DNA from: a virus | Strand: one strand, 5' to 3' | Length of the DNA: 40,516 nt | IMG/VR virus record: IMGVR_UViG_3300049214_000104 | Location: 1 to 40,516 of that record | In this document: positions 1 to 8,182 of the stretch, in pieces | How positions within the stretch are numbered: position 1 is the first letter of the stretch | Layout of the letters: each line of letters opens with the position of its first letter | Notes under the pieces: model-generated | Database searches by the model: none | What the model was told of the DNA's origin: nothing | What the model saw: only the letters and a program-made list of their open reading frames with translations | Made by a program: the position numbers and the translations under genes

Positions 1-122
1 GTAGCTTTCAGATAAGTCTTACCCTATCAGATGCTCAGATGAGAAATTTTGAATATGTGACTTCCGAAATCGGACTCCATTCTTTTATTTTAGATGCTAA
101 TCCAGGACCTAGCTTAAGCTAA
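1..122 (+). CDS. 3' end of the tail hub protein that starts at 37705
   Basis: Bases 1-2 complete the codon begun by the last base of the window (c + gt = Arg). The frame then runs without a stop to TAA at 120-122. This supplies the last 40 residues of the protein starting at 37705, for a total of 977 residues. A stop codon lies 1 base before the next start (ATG at 124), the tight spacing typical of this structural operon. The fragment has no start of its own that would make a separate gene likely. See the 37705 entry for function. Confidence 0.9.
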   Translation, partial: SFQISLTLSDAQMRNFEYVTSEIGLHSFILDANPGPSLS

Positions 123-123
123 T

Positions 124-603
124 ATGAATGCTAATCTTCCATTAATGCAAAGTCCTTATCTTCGGGAACAAAGACAATTCCCTAATGAAGACGTCCGCGA
201 ACTTGCAAACCAGATGGATCACGCTTATATTGATATTGCAAATAAAGTAAATGCCCGCACAATCGGCTTGTATGCAGTAAACTTTCCAGTCATTACTGGT
301 GAATCATGGTATTTAACAGGAAACCCTAGGCGCCAACAAACACTAAGGCAAGCTTTTGTTTTTACAGCTGCTGGCTCTATTCCTCATGGGGTTAATTTTG
401 CTTCTACCACGGCCTTTCCGAAAGGATATGGAGATTATACAGATGGCACTAATTTTTATGGTCTCATTTATGCTAGCAATGTGGTTATTGCGGGCCAGGT
501 AAGTTTTTACATTACCCCTACAAATATTGTTATTCAGGCCGATGCAGGCGCCCCCGCAATTACGTCAGGAATTGTAATTATAGAATGGATTTCCCAATTC
601 TAA
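124..603 (+). CDS. Small tail-associated beta-rich protein, 159 aa
   Basis: Follows the tail hub gene after a 1-base gap and precedes the probable internal proteins, so it is almost certainly a late virion gene. The first 45 residues are polar and helical (ELANQMDHAYIDIANKVNAR). The rest alternates short hydrophobic strands with Gly/Thr turns and ends in IIEWISQF, suggesting a helical attachment segment plus a beta domain, as in tail tip or appendage proteins. No cysteine and no catalytic motif is visible. I do not recognise a named family. The tail assignment rests on position and composition. Confidence 0.75.
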   Translation: MNANLPLMQSPYLREQRQFPNEDVRELANQMDHAYIDIANKVNARTIGLYAVNFPVITGESWYLTGNPRRQQTLRQAFVFTAAGSIPHGVNFASTTAFPKGYGDYTDGTNFYGLIYASNVVIAGQVSFYITPTNIVIQADAGAPAITSGIVIIEWISQF

Positions 604-671
604 AAAAAATTATTTTTTCCGAACGTAAAAACATTTCAAAATGATAATATATAGTAAAAAGGAGATCATTT

Positions 672-1238
672 ATGAACTCAATGAATGGTAGTAAAGGTTT
701 TAAAGGATCTGCCGGCGCAATGCAACAGGGAAGCGCTGCTACCGGAGAAAAAATCCCTGGCGGTTACAAAAAGGCTTCAGTTTCCAATTTCAGTCCTGAA
801 ATGATGGAGCTCTTTCAAAGCCTTTTCCAGCATCTTGGCCCTGAAAGTTTTCTCTCTAAATTAGCCGGTGGTGATGAATCTTTTTTCGAAGAAATGGAGC
901 AACCAGCTTGGAGAAAATTTCAGGAAGCGCAAGGCCAATTGGGATCTCGCTATTCACAATTGGCTCCTGGTGCCATGAGTGCACAAAGAGGAGGAGGTTT
1001 CCAAAAAGCTGCTAATCAACAATCCTCTGACTTTGCTCAGGACTTAGCATCAAAAAGAAGAGGGCTTCAAATGGAAGCTACAAAAGGTTTATTTGATATG
1101 AGTAATTCGCTCTTAAATCAAAGGCCTTATGAAAATGCTTTAGTTAAAAAACAACCTAACCCTTGGATGGAAATGCTTGGAAATATTGCCGGTCAAGTTC
1201 CCCAAGCTGCTGCTACATATTTCGGAGGAGGATTCTAA
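672..1238 (+). CDS. Gln/Gly-rich probable internal virion (ejection) protein, 188 aa
   Basis: A strong SD (AAAGGAG, about 657-663) precedes ATG 672. The N-terminal 35 residues are Gly/Ser/Lys-rich and probably disordered. The middle is amphipathic helix with many Gln/Ala/Ser residues, and the end is a Gly-rich FGGGF tail. Small Gln-rich proteins of this shape lie directly before large internal proteins in many podoviruses, where they are ejected with the DNA. It overlaps the next start by one base (TAATG), indicating translational coupling. Function is inferred from context, not from a recognised domain. Confidence 0.75.
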   Translation: MNSMNGSKGFKGSAGAMQQGSAATGEKIPGGYKKASVSNFSPEMMELFQSLFQHLGPESFLSKLAGGDESFFEEMEQPAWRKFQEAQGQLGSRYSQLAPGAMSAQRGGGFQKAANQQSSDFAQDLASKRRGLQMEATKGLFDMSNSLLNQRPYENALVKKQPNPWMEMLGNIAGQVPQAAATYFGGGF

Positions 1239-2443
1239 TGCCCATTCAAATTATCGAAGGCAATAAACAGCCCTCTTTCATGCAATCTATTCTTGGCGGA
1301 TTAGTCCGCGGGCTTACTGCGGGGCAAGAAAAATATGAGCAATTGAAAGGTCGAAATGAAAGTAGAGATGCCGTAAAAAGTCTTGTGGGCCCAGAAAGAG
1401 GAGATACAGTTTCCAAACTACCCCCTGAATTGCAAAAACTTTTTATTGAGCATGAATATAAACAAAAAAGGGCTACAGCAGAACTACAAGGAAACCGAAA
1501 GCAAATTGAAGCGATTGAACAGGAATATGGCTATCAACCCGGTGAGTTATCAAAATTTGAGGAAAATCCGAATCTTGCGCATCAAGTTGCTAAGAGTTCT
1601 AGACCTCCTAAAAAAACACAGTCAAGCCAACCTATCGACCCTGAGCAATTAGCTGCTATTCAATCTATCCGCAATGATCCAAGATATGAGAAAGCAAGTC
1701 CACTTAGAAAATATCAAATGATGACAGACGGAGGCGTTTCAAAAGAAAACGCTAAAGCTGAAGCGGATATAGCCTCAGAACAAGAAAAGCCAACAGCTTT
1801 TGAAAGTGAAGCCAGTAAATTAGCTGCTAAATCATCTTCAGAAGTGCGTGATACTATTGTAAGGGAATATGAAGGCGCGGAATCTTCAGATTTCAGAATC
1901 GATAAAATGATGAAAGCCGCCAAGGGGAAAACACTCTCTACTCCTTTAATGATCAAAGCCCTTGATTTTTTAGGTTTGCCATTATCAGTTTTAAAAAATC
2001 CCACTACTGAAGAATATGCAAAATTGCAAAACGATTATGTTCGTGATGTGTCATCAATTTTTCCAGGGGCTATTAAAAATTTTGAAATTGAATCTTATCT
2101 TAAAACAATTCCTACATTATTGAATTCTGATGAAGGAAAAATACTTGTTGGTAACAACATTAAAATTATTAATAAGGCAAAAAAAATCAGATATAATGCT
2201 ATGAATCAGATTTTAAAAGAAAATGAAGGTGTGGTGCCACGAAATCTTGATATTGCCATCAATGATAGGATCAGGAATGAAATGGAAGGTTTAAAAGAAG
2301 AATTCAATAATAATACCCTTGATGCTTTAGAAATGGCCGGTCCTACTATTGCTATGGTTGATGAAAAAGGAAGGGTGTTTGATATTCCAAGTCATGAAAT
2401 TGAACGCGCTATGGAAGATGGATTAAGGATTTCTAATGAATAA
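1238..2443 (+). CDS. Probable internal virion / DNA ejection protein, 401 aa
   Basis: I place the start at ATG 1238, which shares its A with the upstream stop and has GGAGGAGG at 1224-1231. An upstream in-frame ATG at 1163 would add 25 Cys/Arg-rich residues buried in the previous gene and is unlikely. The protein is highly charged and mostly helical, with Lys/Glu/Gln-rich coiled-coil-like stretches (residues 40-90 and 150-220). A terminal VDEKGRVFDIPSHEIERAME segment resembles short closing domains of phage structural proteins. It overlaps the next gene by 8 bases. No enzymatic motif is seen. The ejection role is inferred from its position between the Gln-rich protein and a protein with a hydrophobic core. 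Confidence 0.75.
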   Translation: MPIQIIEGNKQPSFMQSILGGLVRGLTAGQEKYEQLKGRNESRDAVKSLVGPERGDTVSKLPPELQKLFIEHEYKQKRATAELQGNRKQIEAIEQEYGYQPGELSKFEENPNLAHQVAKSSRPPKKTQSSQPIDPEQLAAIQSIRNDPRYEKASPLRKYQMMTDGGVSKENAKAEADIASEQEKPTAFESEASKLAAKSSSEVRDTIVREYEGAESSDFRIDKMMKAAKGKTLSTPLMIKALDFLGLPLSVLKNPTTEEYAKLQNDYVRDVSSIFPGAIKNFEIESYLKTIPTLLNSDEGKILVGNNIKIINKAKKIRYNAMNQILKENEGVVPRNLDIAINDRIRNEMEGLKEEFNNNTLDALEMAGPTIAMVDEKGRVFDIPSHEIERAMEDGLRISNE

Positions 2444-3842
2444 TCAAGATGTTTTTCCCGAAGAAACGAATCAAGAGCCAGAAAAATCAAGGAAATTCGA
2501 TCGAAGTAAATTTTTAAGAGATGCTGAGCCAGTTTCACAAAAAAGAGCACCAGAGGGGAAGATAGAGGAATCTCTAGATCAGCAAAGTGAAAAATTTAAC
2601 AGACAAAAATATCAGCGTAAGGAAGCGCCTGGGCCAGAACGCCATGTTACGCGAACAGCTTCGAGGGTAGGCGAAACAATCGCAGGATTACCTGGCAATA
2701 TGGTTAAGTTTTCTAAATTTATCGGCGAATTACTTCCTGAGCCACCCAAATTTCTTCAAAAAGACCCAAATTTTATTCAAAAATACGGCAAAAAAGCCCT
2801 TGAAATGATTCCTACATCTGAGGATCTTAAAAAAAGTTCCCAAGATTATTTCGGTTTATGGACTACTCCGCAAGGAGAAACTGAGAAAATGGCAGATGAG
2901 TTTGTTGAAACGTTTACAAATTTGATGATTCCAATAGGTCAACAGCAAAGCTTTTTAAGAACCGCTGCGGCAGCCGGGGGTGGTGTAGTTGCTAAACAAG
3001 CAGCTAAAGAATTGGGAGCCCCTGAATGGGCTCAAGAGTCCTTAAAATTTGGTACAACACTTGGTATTTCTATGTTCAATCCAGGGGGAGCAAGACAATA
3101 TTCTAATAATCTATATCATTTAGCCGATCAGGCTCTCCCTGATCACATAACAGTTCCGGGTCAGAACTTGCTCCAAGAATTAACACATTTACAAACTGAA
3201 TTGGCACGAGGGGGGGGACAACATGCTTCAAGTTCTGGTGCTGTATTGAACTGGGTCAATAGAATCATCGACCATATTACAACAAATAACGGCCGATTGA
3301 ATGTGAAAGAAGGACAAGCCTTTATTAGAAACATAAATGAAGCTATGGGAGATCCCCAAATGTTGCGTAGGGCTCGCGAATTGTTTCCTAGGGTTAATAC
3401 GATGGTTAGGGATACGATGGAGCAGGTCCAAGCAACTCATCCGGAATATTGGAATTTTTTTCGCAATGCCAACGAATCTCATGGGGCTATTGCACAGGGA
3501 ACTCAATTGGGTCATCGTGTGGAGCAGGCGATTCAAAAATCACCTTTGAAATCTAATCTAGGGATCTTGATGACTTCGGCATCCTATGACCCGAGATTAG
3601 CAGTGGGGCTGGGCCTCGGGCGTGCAATGATTGAAGCCACAGACATTCTTTCTCAAATGTATAGAAGTCCAGTATTAAGAAATTACTATTTGCGTATGCT
3701 TCAACAAGCAGCAAACAATGATAAAAATGGATTGATTAATACTGTTCAAGCAATGGATAAAGCGGCATTAAAAGAAGAAAAGAAAAACAGTCTTGAACAT
3801 GCTAATGATTCGATTAAAATCGCCAATAAAAGAAAACGTTAA
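2436..3842 (+). CDS. Probable internal virion / DNA ejection protein, 468 aa
   Basis: Third member of a coupled trio (672, 1238, 2436). The N-terminal 90 residues are very polar and repeat a short motif, KFDRSKFLRDAEP then KFNRQKYQRKEAP. A hydrophobic Ala/Gly-rich stretch follows (about residues 175-215, including AAAAGGGVVAKQAA), then long helices and a basic tail KIANKRKR. A soluble polar protein with an internal membrane-active segment fits a podoviral ejection protein that helps build the channel for DNA entry. The transcription unit appears to end here: the next genes lie on the opposite strand. No peptidoglycan hydrolase motif is visible. Confidence 0.75.
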   Translation: MNNQDVFPEETNQEPEKSRKFDRSKFLRDAEPVSQKRAPEGKIEESLDQQSEKFNRQKYQRKEAPGPERHVTRTASRVGETIAGLPGNMVKFSKFIGELLPEPPKFLQKDPNFIQKYGKKALEMIPTSEDLKKSSQDYFGLWTTPQGETEKMADEFVETFTNLMIPIGQQQSFLRTAAAAGGGVVAKQAAKELGAPEWAQESLKFGTTLGISMFNPGGARQYSNNLYHLADQALPDHITVPGQNLLQELTHLQTELARGGGQHASSSGAVLNWVNRIIDHITTNNGRLNVKEGQAFIRNINEAMGDPQMLRRARELFPRVNTMVRDTMEQVQATHPEYWNFFRNANESHGAIAQGTQLGHRVEQAIQKSPLKSNLGILMTSASYDPRLAVGLGLGRAMIEATDILSQMYRSPVLRNYYLRMLQQAANNDKNGLINTVQAMDKAALKEEKKNSLEHANDSIKIANKRKR

Positions 3843-3906
3843 TCCCAATTATTGGAAATTTTAATTTGTTGAATAATAACCCATCCGGCAAAAATTATAA
3901 AAAATA

Positions 3907-4131
3907 TCATTTTTTATTCCTTTCTTCAATGGCGCAAAGTCTCGCATGGAAGTCTTTGCTTTCTTCATAAATTGCCCTAACTAATTCTCTAGTCGATTCA
4001 AGTTTGGCATCGGTGTGTCTTTCGTCTGCTCTAGCTTCTGTCCTCACCCATAAGAATAAGGGAATGACTAGAGAAGCATTTGCGATAAATACACCCAAAA
4101 TCGTCAAAATCATTGTTACTTCGGTTGGCAT
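3907..4131 (-). CDS. Small single-pass membrane protein with charged tail (holin- or spanin-like candidate), 74 aa
   Basis: The start at 4131 is set by AAAGGAG five bases upstream; the longer frame to 4338 lacks an SD and has an unlikely N-terminus. Residues 5-25 form one transmembrane helix (MILTILGVFIANASLVIPLF). About 45 charged, helical residues follow (RTEARADERHTDAKLESTRE) and probably form a coiled coil. The gene overlaps a second small membrane-protein gene (4116-4271) and both sit behind a consensus promoter. Small overlapping membrane genes of this shape are typical of phage lysis cassettes; holin or inner-membrane spanin are the main options. No endolysin gene is next to it, so the role is inferred. 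Confidence 0.65.
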   Translation of the reverse strand: MPTEVTMILTILGVFIANASLVIPLFLWVRTEARADERHTDAKLESTRELVRAIYEESKDFHARLCAIEERNKK

Positions 4132-4271
4132 ATATTCTCCTTTATGATTCCATCTTCGATTAAATCTAGTCTTCTCATCTTTATAAGATGATCCATATAA
4201 GCACATGAAATTACGGCAATGAAAAATGTTATAACAATCAAAAGTATTATAGTTAGTGGGCAATCTCTCAT
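4116..4271 (-). CDS. Small membrane protein overlapping the 3907 gene, 51 aa
   Basis: Reads MRDCPLTIILLIVITFFIAV and onward: a very short N-terminus, one hydrophobic helix of about 20 residues ending at ISCAYM, then a basic and acidic tail. The stop at 4116-4118 lies inside the next gene, an overlap of 16 bases, and that gene's SD lies inside this coding frame, so the two are probably co-translated. An AGAGG lies about 10 bases before ATG 4271. The Cys after IS could act as a weak lipobox, but the preceding residues do not fit well. Candidate holin, antiholin or small spanin subunit. Confidence 0.6.
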   Translation of the reverse strand: MRDCPLTIILLIVITFFIAVISCAYMDHLIKMRRLDLIEDGIIKENICQPK

Positions 4272-4302
4272 TTTTAATTTTAACCTCTTTGATTATAAGC
4301 AC

Positions 4303-4331
4303 ATTATAACATAACTCATGTAGATTTACAA
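4303..4331 (-). promoter_or_regulatory. Strong sigma70-type promoter for the 4271/4131 membrane-protein pair
   Basis: On the minus strand: TTGTAA (4331-4326), 17-base spacer, perfect TATAAT (4308-4303), with TG one base before it (extended -10). Transcription would start near 4296, about 25 bases before ATG 4271. It is the closest match to consensus in the window together with the promoter at 30039. It lets the pair be transcribed independently of the surrounding plus-strand structural operon. Confidence 0.7.
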
Positions 4332-4421
4332 CCACCAATCTTTTCTTAAATTTAATCAGATATCACTTTCTTTAAAATCATTTTAAACCTATGTTGAATT
4401 CAAATTTTAAATGGAGTTAAC

Positions 4422-5456
4422 ATGACGATTCAACCCGGTGCTAATGTATATACGCAAGGCTTTGGAAGCAGACCCGAAAACGTTGAAGTTCCAATTATTC
4501 AGACTAGAATTCCGGCTGTTACAGACCTTTTATATCCCATTGGCAAGCGTTGGATCAATATCGGTGTTGGCGAATATACGCTCCTTTCTGTTGCCACAGT
4601 AGGTAACAACCCACAGGCTAACTGGAGTCTCTTAGGAAGTGTTGGGGGAGCTCTAAATACATTGACGGGTGATTCTGGAGGCCCTCTCACTCCTTCTGCT
4701 AATAACATCAATATTTTAGGTACGGCTAATCAAGTCGCAACCACCGGATCTGGGTCGACTTTGACTCTTTCTGTTCCTGCGACATTTATAGCCCCGGGCT
4801 CAATTGCCTCTACAACTACGTTAGCAGTAGGAACTAATGCTACCGTAGCGGGAACACTTGGCGTTACTGGAGCGTCAACTTTTGGAAGTATTTCTGCAAC
4901 TAATGGGACTTTTTCAGGAACTTTAGGCGTCACAGGACTTACAACGCTTGGAGCTTTAACACAAGTCGGCGTAGCTAATATTAACGCTTCTGGCGCTGCT
5001 ACAACTAACATTGGTACAGGTGGAACAGGCGTTCTAAACCTTGGTAATGCAACGGGCAATACTGCTTTAACAGGCACGTTAACAACTTCAGGCGCAATCA
5101 CAGCTACACTTGGAGCAATTACACTTACGAATGGCAACCTCGTTTTGGTGGCTCCTGGTAATAAAATCAATCGAACTTCTGTGGGCACTACCACAGCTGC
5201 GGGTGCTAACGCAGTGGGTTCAGTTACCTTAGTAGCAGGCACGGCAACCGTCGCAACTACAGCAGTAACGGCAAACTCTTTAATCAAACTATCTCGTCAA
5301 AGTATTGGCGCAACGGGAGCTGCTGCCTTAGGAGAACTTGTCGTCGGTACTATTGTGGCAGGAACAAGTTTCGTCATCAATGCAGCGTTAATCAGTGCAG
5401 CAACTTCATTAGCTACAACAGACGTGTCTGTAGTTAATTGGGAAATCGTAAACTAA
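4422..5456 (+). CDS. Tail fibre with shared N-terminal anchor domain, 344 aa
   Basis: SD GGAG lies 9 bases before ATG. Residues 1-75 form a domain closely repeated in the 5702 gene (PGANxYTxGxGxRPExVExP, YPxGKRWIxIG, then ANW), probably the part that attaches to the virion. Residues 75-260 are almost pure Gly/Ala/Thr/Ser/Val/Leu with repeats such as TLGVTGAST and TLGVTGLTT, the signature of a beta-helical or triple-spiral shaft. The C-terminus (TAVTANSLIKLSRQS, then VVNWEIVN) is a compact tip of a type common in phage fibres. It probably trimerises and contacts the host surface. Gene order with 5469 suggests a fibre plus accessory protein. Confidence 0.85.
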   Translation: MTIQPGANVYTQGFGSRPENVEVPIIQTRIPAVTDLLYPIGKRWINIGVGEYTLLSVATVGNNPQANWSLLGSVGGALNTLTGDSGGPLTPSANNINILGTANQVATTGSGSTLTLSVPATFIAPGSIASTTTLAVGTNATVAGTLGVTGASTFGSISATNGTFSGTLGVTGLTTLGALTQVGVANINASGAATTNIGTGGTGVLNLGNATGNTALTGTLTTSGAITATLGAITLTNGNLVLVAPGNKINRTSVGTTTAAGANAVGSVTLVAGTATVATTAVTANSLIKLSRQSIGATGAAALGELVVGTIVAGTSFVINAALISAATSLATTDVSVVNWEIVN

Positions 5457-5468
5457 AGGAAACGAAAC

Positions 5469-5702
5469 ATGCTTAAAAATATCTCACAGCTCGAACATGT
5501 AATAGGCGATAAAGTTTTTAGATTCATTTGTGAAGCCGATGCAGCAATCCCCCATATTAAGGAAGCCCTTTTTCAATTTGCCAAATTTGTCGGTCAGATT
5601 GAGGAGCAAATCCAGGCGGCTCAAAATGCTCAACCTCCTGCACCAGTAGAGCCACCAGCGCCAGCGGTAGAGCCTGAACAGCCAAAAGTGGATGGTCAGT
5701 AA
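5469..5702 (+). CDS. Small helical protein with Pro/Ala-rich tail, between two fibre genes, 77 aa
   Basis: An AAAGGAAAC SD precedes ATG 5469. The first 50 residues are helical (QLEHVIGDKVFRFICEADAA, then IPHIKEALFQFAKFVGQIEE). Residues 53-77 are Pro/Ala/Glu-rich and probably disordered (APVEPPAPAVEPEQP). Its TAA shares one base with the start of the second fibre gene (TAATG at 5700-5704). Small coiled proteins beside fibre genes can be assembly chaperones or accessory structural parts; I have no family match, so this is inference from position. Confidence 0.7.
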   Translation: MLKNISQLEHVIGDKVFRFICEADAAIPHIKEALFQFAKFVGQIEEQIQAAQNAQPPAPVEPPAPAVEPEQPKVDGQ

Positions 5703-6385
5703 TGACATTCTCGGGTTTCCAGCCTGGCGCTAATCTTTATACTTTGGGCGGTGGCAATCGCCCGGAGGCTGTAGAAACTCCACATTTGGATACCCGAGCA
5801 CCAACCCCTCAAGATTATCGCTATCCTGTGGGCAAAAGATGGATCTTCATTGGGAATTCAGAATGGGTTTTGCTATCTAAAACAAGTGTTTCAGGGGTTC
5901 TTTTAGCTAACTGGGTGATGCAAGGAAGTACTATTCAGCAAGTTTCCATTGCTGTCCCTTATGGCACTTCTCCTGTGCTTCCAACGAATAGCGGATTGTT
6001 CACATTTACATCTCAAAATGATTCTATCGTGATGACCGGTGGGCTTAATAGCATTAATTTTGCCCTAAGTCTAAATTTGAATTTTGTGATCAGTTCAGCT
6101 ACTTCAAATTCTACAGGGATTGGCACAAATTTTTATGGATTAAGAAATCAATTAGGTGTTTCTCAAACATTTAATCTTAACGCAACCGCAAGCGAAATCG
6201 GACAAGTTGTAATCGTCAAAGATATAGGCGGAACGGCAGCTACTTTTAATATTATTATTAGTGCAAGTAATAGCGGAACAATTGACGGTAGTACTTCTCC
6301 CGTTCTTATAAATACAAATTACGGAAGCTATACCTTCATTCGTTCAAATGGTACAAATACCTGGTCCATAATCGCAAAAGTTTAA
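5702..6385 (+). CDS. Second tail fibre with the same anchor domain, 227 aa
   Basis: Residues 1-78 align with the N-terminus of the 4422 product without gaps of note (GFQPGANLYTLGGGNRPEAV; YPVGKRWIFIGNSEWVLLS; LLANWVMQGS). The rest is unrelated: a beta-rich, Asn/Ser/Thr-rich tip with FYGLRNQLGVSQTFNLNATA and a closing YGSYTFIRSNGTNTWSIIAK. This is a duplicated attachment module joined to a different receptor-facing tip. Both genes are on the same strand, separated only by the 77-residue gene. The shaft repeats of the first fibre are missing, so this fibre is short. Confidence 0.8.
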   Translation: MTFSGFQPGANLYTLGGGNRPEAVETPHLDTRAPTPQDYRYPVGKRWIFIGNSEWVLLSKTSVSGVLLANWVMQGSTIQQVSIAVPYGTSPVLPTNSGLFTFTSQNDSIVMTGGLNSINFALSLNLNFVISSATSNSTGIGTNFYGLRNQLGVSQTFNLNATASEIGQVVIVKDIGGTAATFNIIISASNSGTIDGSTSPVLINTNYGSYTFIRSNGTNTWSIIAKV

Positions 6386-6394
6386 GGAGTTAGC

Positions 6395-6718
6395 ATGGCT
6401 ATCAATTACAGTCAAAACGGTGTCTTTGCCCCTGAACTTTCTGCAACAATGACAGGAAGTTTCGTTCTTATTGGAACATTAGTAGAAAGCCCGGTGATCC
6501 TTATCTTGGATAATGAGGCAACAGTACCAGTAGCAATTTCAGTTGATGGAGGTGCTACAACTTGGCGGACTTTTCCAGCGGGTGAGGCTATTGTGTTAGA
6601 CCTGCGTGCTAATCACGGCACTGCTGCTAATTTTACAATCGGCGCTCAGACTTCTTTTTTTGGTAATGGCGCATCCGGAACGTTTTCCATTTCCTACATG
6701 TATGCTAAAAACCAATAG
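6395..6718 (+). CDS. Small beta-sandwich-like tail protein, 107 aa
   Basis: AAGGAG lies a few bases before ATG 6395. Composition is beta-rich throughout (VESPVILILDNEATVPVAIS; VDGGATTWRTFPAGEAIVLD), ending SGTFSISYMYAKNQ. The Pro-Ala-Gly-Glu-Ala turn and regular strand spacing suggest a single jelly-roll-like domain. Proteins of this size and pattern occur beside fibre genes in many phages and are usually left unnamed. A decoration or adapter role at the tail is likely, but no specific function can be read from the sequence. Confidence 0.75.
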   Translation: MAINYSQNGVFAPELSATMTGSFVLIGTLVESPVILILDNEATVPVAISVDGGATTWRTFPAGEAIVLDLRANHGTAANFTIGAQTSFFGNGASGTFSISYMYAKNQ

Positions 6719-6727
6719 GAGGCTTTC

Positions 6728-7903
6728 ATGAGTCAAATTACTAAGAATTTAAATTCAGGATCTATCCCCCCTACGGTAACCCAAACCATATCCGGTAATA
6801 CTGGAACTGCTACTGCCTCAGGAAATAATATTAATGTCGTAGGGTCAGGTAGCATCACGGCTGCCGCTTCAGGTTCAACGGATACTATTTCTTTGACAGG
6901 GTTGACAAATCATAACGTTTTATTGGGCGCAGGAACAGCAACAATAACTAATGTGGCTCCCGGTGCTTCAGGAACAGTACTTACCTCTAACGGGACGACT
7001 TCTGATCCTTCTTTTCAATCGAGTGTGCCCGCACTTCCGGTATCTTTGGCCAATGGTGGAACCGGTGCTTCTCTTACTGCCAATAATGGTGGCATATTTT
7101 ATTCCAATGCTAGTACAGGAGCAATTTTAAACGGCACAGCAACCGCAAGGCAAATGTTGCAATCAGGATCTACCGCAGCTCCAGCATGGTCAACAGCTAC
7201 TTGGCCTGCTACAACTGCAATAAACCAAATTCTTTATTCTTCTTCTGTAAATAATGTAACAGGATTAGCAACAGCAAATAACGGGGCTTTAATAACTAGC
7301 GCTTCGGGAGTTCCCTCTATCGGAACTGTTCCAATAGCTGCAGGCGGGACAAATGCCACATCAATGACAACGTCAAATGGTATAGTAAAATACAACGGGA
7401 CAAGCTTAGTCACGAGTACTGCTACTATTGATTCTTCAAATCGAATGATCAATCCTTCGCAACCACTGGTTTTAGCTTATATGAATACTCCGGTTACAAA
7501 TGTGACCGGTGATAGCACAAGTTATTCAGTTATTTTTGATTCGACAGATGTTAATCAAGGTAGTGCATATTCTACATCCACAGGACTTTTCACTGTTCCC
7601 GTTTCAGGAAATTACCTCATAACAACATCACTTACTTACACGGGTTTAGGTGCTCTCTATACTTTGGGGAATTTAGTCATACAAAATAGCGGTGGAACTA
7701 TCTGGACGCACACTTTCGCTCCAGGGAAAATATACAATTCAAATAATAGTGTGACAGTCAACAATTCTATTGTGTGGAACCTTACGGCAGCTCAAACAAT
7801 AAATATTACAACACTAATTGCCGGATCCACAAAAACAGTCGGAATCGATGGTGTAGATTTTGGAAATACTTCGTGGCTTTCTATTGTATTATTGCCTGCG
7901 TAG
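6728..7903 (+). CDS. Tail fibre / receptor-binding protein with C1q-like C-terminal knob, 391 aa
   Basis: SD TAGGAGG sits before ATG 6728. Residues 1-240 are a low-complexity Thr/Gly/Ser/Ala/Asn shaft with GGTGAS and GGTNAT turns (ANGGTGASLTANNGG; IAAGGTNATSMTTSNGIVKY). Residues 255-391 match the C1q/TNF jelly-roll pattern: strands around SYSVIFDSTDVNQGSAY, the diagnostic STGLFTVPVSGNYLIT segment, and the closing SWLSIVLLP strand. C1q-like heads are trimeric and often bind surface ligands. It is the last gene of the fibre group; its 3' end overlaps the convergent gene 7881-8171 by 23 bases. Confidence 0.8.
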   Translation: MSQITKNLNSGSIPPTVTQTISGNTGTATASGNNINVVGSGSITAAASGSTDTISLTGLTNHNVLLGAGTATITNVAPGASGTVLTSNGTTSDPSFQSSVPALPVSLANGGTGASLTANNGGIFYSNASTGAILNGTATARQMLQSGSTAAPAWSTATWPATTAINQILYSSSVNNVTGLATANNGALITSASGVPSIGTVPIAAGGTNATSMTTSNGIVKYNGTSLVTSTATIDSSNRMINPSQPLVLAYMNTPVTNVTGDSTSYSVIFDSTDVNQGSAYSTSTGLFTVPVSGNYLITTSLTYTGLGALYTLGNLVIQNSGGTIWTHTFAPGKIYNSNNSVTVNNSIVWNLTAAQTINITTLIAGSTKTVGIDGVDFGNTSWLSIVLLPA

Positions 7904-8171
7904 AATTAATTTTCTTAATCCCGACTAGCTTTTGCTTTTCTAAAAAGTCCTGATGAGCTTTGTCAGGATCATAATCATAAAGATTATCGAACCTTCGAAA
8001 TTCATAATAAATTGTATTTTTAGCTCGTCCAATCTCTTTAGCAATAGCGTGGGGGCTGAATCCTGCGTTTAAAAGTATTTTGATCTGTTCTCTTTCGGTG
8101 TAAGTTAGTGGATTGAAGCACTTAAATCTTTCAGCAAATTTTTTCATATGATACTTTGGCCTAAATTTCAT
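7881..8171 (-). CDS. IS30-type helix-turn-helix protein, 96 aa
   Basis: Residues 22-60 (LTYTEREQIKILLNAGFSPH, then AIAKEIGRAKNTIYYEFRR) match the N-terminal HTH of IS30-family transposases, including the I-A-x-x-I-G-R-x-x-x-T-I-Y-x-E-x-x-R core and the trailing YDPDKAHQ. No DDE catalytic domain follows and there are no inverted repeats nearby, so this is a stand-alone DNA-binding protein, not an insertion sequence. ATG 8171 has no clear SD. It diverges from the 8183 gene and could regulate across the 8172-8182 gap, or act elsewhere. Related HTH-only proteins are frequent in phages. Confidence 0.75.
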   Translation of the reverse strand: MKFRPKYHMKKFAERFKCFNPLTYTEREQIKILLNAGFSPHAIAKEIGRAKNTIYYEFRRFDNLYDYDPDKAHQDFLEKQKLVGIKKINSTQAIIQ

Positions 8172-8182
8172 CAAGGATCGCT

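Noticed and set aside
4730-5287. Minus-strand 185-aa reading frame opposite the first fibre gene
   Set aside because: It is a shadow of the repetitive Thr/Ala/Gly codons of the fibre shaft: Val/Pro/Ala-rich, no SD.
5001-7450. CRISPR array or tandem DNA repeats in the fibre genes
   Set aside because: The repeats are irregular, protein-level Gly/Thr/Ala repeats in an open frame, not spaced identical DNA repeats.
7881-8171. Insertion sequence of the IS30 family
   Set aside because: Only the HTH part is present; no DDE domain, inverted repeats or target duplication were found.
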